Made by a program: the position numbers and the translations under genes. A stretch of 33,207 bases of DNA from Myxococcota bacterium (lineage in GTDB: Bacteria > Myxococcota_A > UBA9160 > PR03): positions 1 through 33,207 of the forward strand of contig JASJBO010000042.1 in NCBI GenBank assembly GCA_030066475.1, in the 5' to 3' direction. The notes beneath the pieces were generated by a model. That model ran no database searches and was not told where the DNA came from. It saw nothing but the letters and a program-made list of their open reading frames with translations. Shown one piece after another: positions 29,354 to 33,207 of this stretch (positions within the stretch are counted from its first letter, which is position 1; the number at the start of each line of letters is the position of its first letter).

Positions 29354-32300
29354 AGAATGACCGTCTCTTCCTCGGGCTCGCAGAAGCCCGTGTCGGGCGT
29401 CCAGGTCACCTTGACCCGCACCGTGGTAGAGGGATCCGTGATCCTCACGTTCGCGCGACGAAGCGTTCCCGGGTGCTGCTCGGTCGCCGTCCCGGCGGTG
29501 AGCTGCGCCGTGCCCTGCACGACCTCGAACTCGAGCGTCCCCGTCAGCGGCCCACCCTTCGCTTCGATGACGACGTCTTCGCCGACGCGCACGGTGTCGA
29601 AGTCGGGTGAGACGGTGAGCGTCGGGTGACGCCCGACGAACGAATTCTCCGAGCGCTGCTTCGCGGCATTCACGACCTCGGCGCGGATCTCGAACTCGGG
29701 GCTGGAGGACGAGCCGAAGAACCTCACGTTCTCCGCGACGCAGCGTGCCTGCGTGTCGGGGAGAGCCGGGTCGGGCTCGATCCGGCCCTCGAACTCGCGG
29801 AACCTGCTCGTGAACACGCACTCCACCGGCTCGGCACAGGCTTCCGGCACTTCGAGGATGGCCTCGAGCTTCGAGAACTGGGCCGACTGGGGCACGCAGC
29901 CGCGGCGCGGGACCTCGGTACCGTCCGGTCCGAATGCCTTCAACGACTGCTGCTCCGCCGGGGCGGCCGCGTCCGCGATGAAGCGCGGCGGGGCCTGCCG
30001 GACGCGCAGCGGAACAGCCGCGATCGCCTCCTCGGTGGTCCCGCCGCCGGGCGCCGACAGCGTCGTCCCCACCTCGAGCGTGTAGCTCCCGGGCGGGATC
30101 TCCGTCTCGTTCAGATCCAGGGACGCGCCCCACTCGCCCGGCCTGAGCTGCGTGAGCGGTCCCTCGCGCCCGGCGAGCACGGCCCCGGCCGCCACCGAGC
30201 CCGGGCGCTTGCCCGTTGCGAGGGCCGCGAGATAGGTGTCGTGGTCGACCTCGAGCAGCCGGTAGCGCGCGTCCGGCGCGAACTCCACCGTCGTCGCCAC
30301 GATGTCGGTGCGATCAGCTACGCAGTCGTTCCAACCCGGCGACGTCAGACCGATGATCGGCTCGAGCTCGAGCTGCTCGAGCCCCTCCACGTCCTGCAAG
30401 GGACCCGCGCCGTCGACGAGGATCGGATCGCTCAAGTCGTCGCTGTCGAGCTCGATCCCGCCGTTCACGTCCCCATCGCCCCCGAGGCAGGTTCCAGCCA
30501 GGGGCTGGCCGCTCTCGGCCTGGGCGTAGCACTCGAGCGCGAGGTCACGGAGGGTATTGCGGTCGCTGGTCTCCTCGCGATCGTCGTCCACGATCGCCCG
30601 GGCCGCGTCCGCGCGCACGACCACGATGTCCCCCTTGGTCGTGGTGCCCTGGAAGCGCGTCGCGACCGCGAACTCACCGTTCTGGCTCATCGTGATGTTG
30701 CGCGGCAACGTGAGCCCTTCGATCAGGCTCAGGCGCAGCTGGGGATCGACCGTCTGGAAGCACAAGAAGGTGCTGCCATCGATGCAGCTCTGGTTGTCCG
30801 CGATCTGGATGTCGAGCCGGTTGTCGGATCGCGAGACCGCACGGATCCCGATCTCTCTGACCGTGAACTCCTCGGGCTCGTACTCGTAGACCGCCACGTT
30901 GCCTGTGCTGCTCCCCGTGGCATACGCGAGCTGTCGCACGCCCGTATTCGTGGGGTCGAAGGCAATGTCGATGGCGCCGTCGAAGTTGACGTCGTGATTC
31001 GTCGAACCCTGGGGTACGGACGCGAAGTCGTTCGGCACCGCCTGGACCCGGGCGGCCTTGGTGCTCGTCGGGAGTCCGATCTCGCCGCCGGCCTCGATCT
31101 TCCAGGGCTCGATCTGCGCTCGGAAGGTGGTCCTATCGCCCTTCGACAATACGAAGAGCGTCCTCTGATCGCGCACCCGGACGTTCACCGCCTCGTCCGA
31201 CCCGAACAGCTTCTGCAGCTCTCCGACCTGTCTCCCGAAGCTCTCGGGCGGAGCGTCCGCGTCGATGTCGATCGCGGCGAGGAAGCCACCCTGCTTCCCG
31301 CCGACACCGCTACGGTCCGCGATCAGCACGTACGCACGCTTCGAGTTCGGATGCGCGTCCACCGAGACCAACAGGTGGTTCGCAGTGACCCCGTCCCCGC
31401 TCGGCACGTACGAGGCAACGCCCTTGAGTGTCGTGGCGTCGAGAATCGATAGCTGCGTGCCGGCAGCGACCAGCAGGTAGCGGCCGTCCGGCGTGACCCG
31501 CAGATCGCGCGGCTGCCGGCGACCCTGGGGATCCGTGTAGCCGGTGACCTGCCCCGGGGCTTCGGACAGCTCAGTGCCGATCCGCGCCGAGGTGGCTACC
31601 AGCCGGTTGCTCCGAACGTCGATCTGGTGCACCACATTGTTTCCGGTGTCCGTCACGTAGGCGAACTGCCGGTTCGGGTGCACCGCCACGGCCCACGGCG
31701 TGGCGGCGCGCTTGGGCGAGAAGTTGGCGTTGGACTGGACGAAGCCCGAGACATCTAGAGTCTTCGTCTGCCCACTCGGCATGAAGCCGTCGTTCACCAC
31801 GTCGCCCATCGAGCTGAACGAGGGAACGGTCACCTTGCCGTTGCCGCGGCTGCTCGCGTAGGACCGGATCCCGGTGCCGACACGGGCGACCTGCAGGGTG
31901 CGCGGAAGCACGCCGAGGCTCCCGCGCACCCGGTACGCGACCGTTCCTGCTCCCAGGTCCTCCGACGGAACACGCAGGTGGACCCTGCGGAAGCACTCGT
32001 CCCGCACCAGCGGCTCTTCCGAAGTGCAATTCGGATCGGAGGGTTCCGGCTCGGAGTGCGTGTACTTCGCGACAACGACCGGCTGCGGCGGATCCGTCTC
32101 GTCGCGGCGCGCTGGGAACGCGATGAAGTGCTGGCCCTTCTTGGACGCGTACTCGACCAGCTGCGCCAACCCGATGATGCGCGTCCTCGTGCCCCGCGCG
32201 TCGATGCTGTAGAGCAGTTCCAGGTCCGAGTCCGATGGGTCGACGAAGCGGTCGTCGGGGTTCTGGGGGTTGACCGGCACGTTCCTGCCCACGACGGTGA

Positions 32301-33207
32301 CCGGGATCCACCGGAACGACTCGCCCTCGTCGTCGTCCCCGACCACGGCCCCGGGCGGGATCTCGAGCGCGGTGAGCGCTTCCGGCGTCAGCACGCCCGA
32401 GGGCTCCATCTGATCCTTCCACTCGACGTCCGCGTAGAAGAGGTCGTACTCCATCTTGGCATCGAAGGCGTTCACGCTGAAGTATGCGAAGCCGAGATTC
32501 CCGAACACCACGACCTTGTTCCAACGGGCCAGTCGATCCTCGATTCTCTTGAGCTTCTCCTTGACCTTCTCCTTGCCCCCTTCCTTGATGCTGTTGGTGA
32601 GCGCGTCGACCACCTTCTGCAGCGATAGCTTGGCCGTCGTGGTCGCGATCGGCTCGGTCTCGCCGTTCAGCTCGACGTAGAACCCCACGATCGGCCCGAC
32701 CCCGAAGATCTCGAACATCTCCCGCAGGTTCTCGATCGACTGTCCCCGCAGAGCGTCCGCGATCTCGCCCGCGAGCAGGTCGTGGATGAGACCGCGGAAG
32801 TCCGCCTCTTCCTTCGTCAGGAAGTTGACGATCGCCTCGCGGAGGGCGAGGCACAGCGGTCCGGGCTCCCCGCCCGAGGACGGCAGTCCCACGGCCCCGA
32901 GGATGCACTGGGCCTTCGGGCTGAGCTTCACCCCGTCGTCCGCCTCCGTGACCTTCCCCAGCAAGGCGTCGACCCCGGGCAAGATCATGTGGGTCCAGAC
33001 GGTCATGAGCCCGGTGTTCGTCCACGCTGCGCAGCTCACCGGGTCCCAGCCCTCCTGGGGCATTGGGCAGAAATCGGTCCGCGGGTTGCCTTGGGAGTCG
33101 ACGTAGGTCCTGGGCTTCGGCCTGCCGAACTGGCCCATGCTGACCAGCTCGATCTTGTAGGGACCCTCGTTCAGCCGAATCGGTCCACCGTTGGCCGCCT
33201 TCACCGG
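29335..33207 (-). CDS. YVTN-type beta-propeller protein with dockerin-like loops, N-terminus outside window
   Basis: Open from the window edge to a TGA at 29337-29335. Residues are counted from GTG 33204, which is probably internal: the frame stays open upstream of it, no ribosome site is visible and no signal peptide follows. The first 350 residues match nothing I recognise; they hold a lysine-rich helical stretch (about 202-228). The centre (about 430-900) is a beta-propeller: 'AYVTDTGNNVVHQIDV' near 515-530 is a classic YVTN blade, followed by 'VTPDGRYLLVAAG' and 'DAHPNSKRAYVLIADRSG'. Two acidic loops resemble dockerin/EF-hand calcium sites: 'DVNFDGAID' (738-746) and 'DGDVNGGIELDSDDL' (about 908-922). 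The last 300 residues look Ig-like, ending in 'EEETVILFVESS' with no membrane segment. I count 16 cysteines, which would fit disulfides in an exported protein. It sits one base upstream of the giant gene. YVTN repeats are known from prokaryotic surface proteins; the actual function is unknown. Confidence 0.9.
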   Translation of the reverse strand, partial: PVKAANGGPIRLNEGPYKIELVSMGQFGRPKPRTYVDSQGNPRTDFCPMPQEGWDPVSCAAWTNTGLMTVWTHMILPGVDALLGKVTEADDGVKLSPKAQCILGAVGLPSSGGEPGPLCLALREAIVNFLTKEEADFRGLIHDLLAGEIADALRGQSIENLREMFEIFGVGPIVGFYVELNGETEPIATTTAKLSLQKVVDALTNSIKEGGKEKVKEKLKRIEDRLARWNKVVVFGNLGFAYFSVNAFDAKMEYDLFYADVEWKDQMEPSGVLTPEALTALEIPPGAVVGDDDEGESFRWIPVTVVGRNVPVNPQNPDDRFVDPSDSDLELLYSIDARGTRTRIIGLAQLVEYASKKGQHFIAFPARRDETDPPQPVVVAKYTHSEPEPSDPNCTSEEPLVRDECFRRVHLRVPSEDLGAGTVAYRVRGSLGVLPRTLQVARVGTGIRSYASSRGNGKVTVPSFSSMGDVVNDGFMPSGQTKTLDVSGFVQSNANFSPKRAATPWAVAVHPNRQFAYVTDTGNNVVHQIDVRSNRLVATSARIGTELSEAPGQVTGYTDPQGRRQPRDLRVTPDGRYLLVAAGTQLSILDATTLKGVASYVPSGDGVTANHLLVSVDAHPNSKRAYVLIADRSGVGGKQGGFLAAIDIDADAPPESFGRQVGELQKLFGSDEAVNVRVRDQRTLFVLSKGDRTTFRAQIEPWKIEAGGEIGLPTSTKAARVQAVPNDFASVPQGSTNHDVNFDGAIDIAFDPTNTGVRQLAYATGSSTGNVAVYEYEPEEFTVREIGIRAVSRSDNRLDIQIADNQSCIDGSTFLCFQTVDPQLRLSLIEGLTLPRNITMSQNGEFAVATRFQGTTTKGDIVVVRADAARAIVDDDREETSDRNTLRDLALECYAQAESGQPLAGTCLGGDGDVNGGIELDSDDLSDPILVDGAGPLQDVEGLEQLELEPIIGLTSPGWNDCVADRTDIVATTVEFAPDARYRLLEVDHDTYLAALATGKRPGSVAAGAVLAGREGPLTQLRPGEWGASLDLNETEIPPGSYTLEVGTTLSAPGGGTTEEAIAAVPLRVRQAPPRFIADAAAPAEQQSLKAFGPDGTEVPRRGCVPQSAQFSKLEAILEVPEACAEPVECVFTSRFREFEGRIEPDPALPDTQARCVAENVRFFGSSSSPEFEIRAEVVNAAKQRSENSFVGRHPTLTVSPDFDTVRVGEDVVIEAKGGPLTGTLEFEVVQGTAQLTAGTATEQHPGTLRRANVRITDPSTTVRVKVTWTPDTGFCEPEEETVILFVESS

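Noticed and set aside
33202..33204. GTG as the true start of the upstream gene
   Set aside because: The codon before it is sense, no ribosome site or signal peptide is visible, and the following sequence reads like the middle of a domain. I treat the gene as truncated by the window.
29335..33207. Enzymatic role for the YVTN propeller protein, such as a nitrite/nitrous oxide reductase-like or quinoprotein propeller
   Set aside because: I see no heme-binding CxxCH, no copper-binding histidine cluster and no quinoprotein tryptophan-docking motif; only generic YVTN blades are supported.

Overview
The window is very GC-rich and carries only two genes. Both lie on the minus strand, separated by one base, and both run off an edge. 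I see no gene on the plus strand, no RNA gene, no mobile element, no CRISPR array, and no promoter or terminator (there is no intergenic space). High GC, near-absence of TTA, CTA and TCA codons, a Sec signal peptide and Ig/TIG/beta-propeller surface-type proteins suggest a high-GC Gram-negative-type bacterium. Myxococcota or a related former 'deltaproteobacterial' lineage is a guess by gene style only; there is no taxonomic marker here.

The upstream gene (33207 to 29335) encodes at least 1,289 residues of a probably exported protein. It has an unrecognised N-terminal part with a lysine-rich helix, a central YVTN-type beta-propeller, two dockerin/EF-hand-like acidic loops and Ig-like C-terminal strands. 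Its N-terminus lies outside the window.

The downstream gene (29333 to beyond 1) is the striking object: one reading frame of at least 9,777 codons that has not ended at the window edge. I translated it throughout and found no stop. Its frame at the signal peptide (29331-29333) is the frame in use at bases 3-5. The product starts with a Sec signal peptide, followed by an Ig-like region (29258-28476), two Big_2-like domains (28475-27916) and about 21 tandem Ig domains of the 'DTTAPTV...G' type (27915-20419). Next come seven copies of a composite super-module: LVIVD beta-propeller, SbsA/Big_5-type Ig domain, then two TIG/IPT domains (20418-6697). After a lone Big_5 domain the architecture changes to blocks of 4-5 Ig domains alternating with LVIVD propellers, up to the edge.

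The two genes probably form an operon. Both combine beta-propellers, Ig-like folds and possible calcium loops, so a joint role at the cell surface or in the extracellular matrix is plausible but is inference. Very long open frames on the plus strand (up to 3,146 codons) are codon-usage shadows of these genes and are not annotated.
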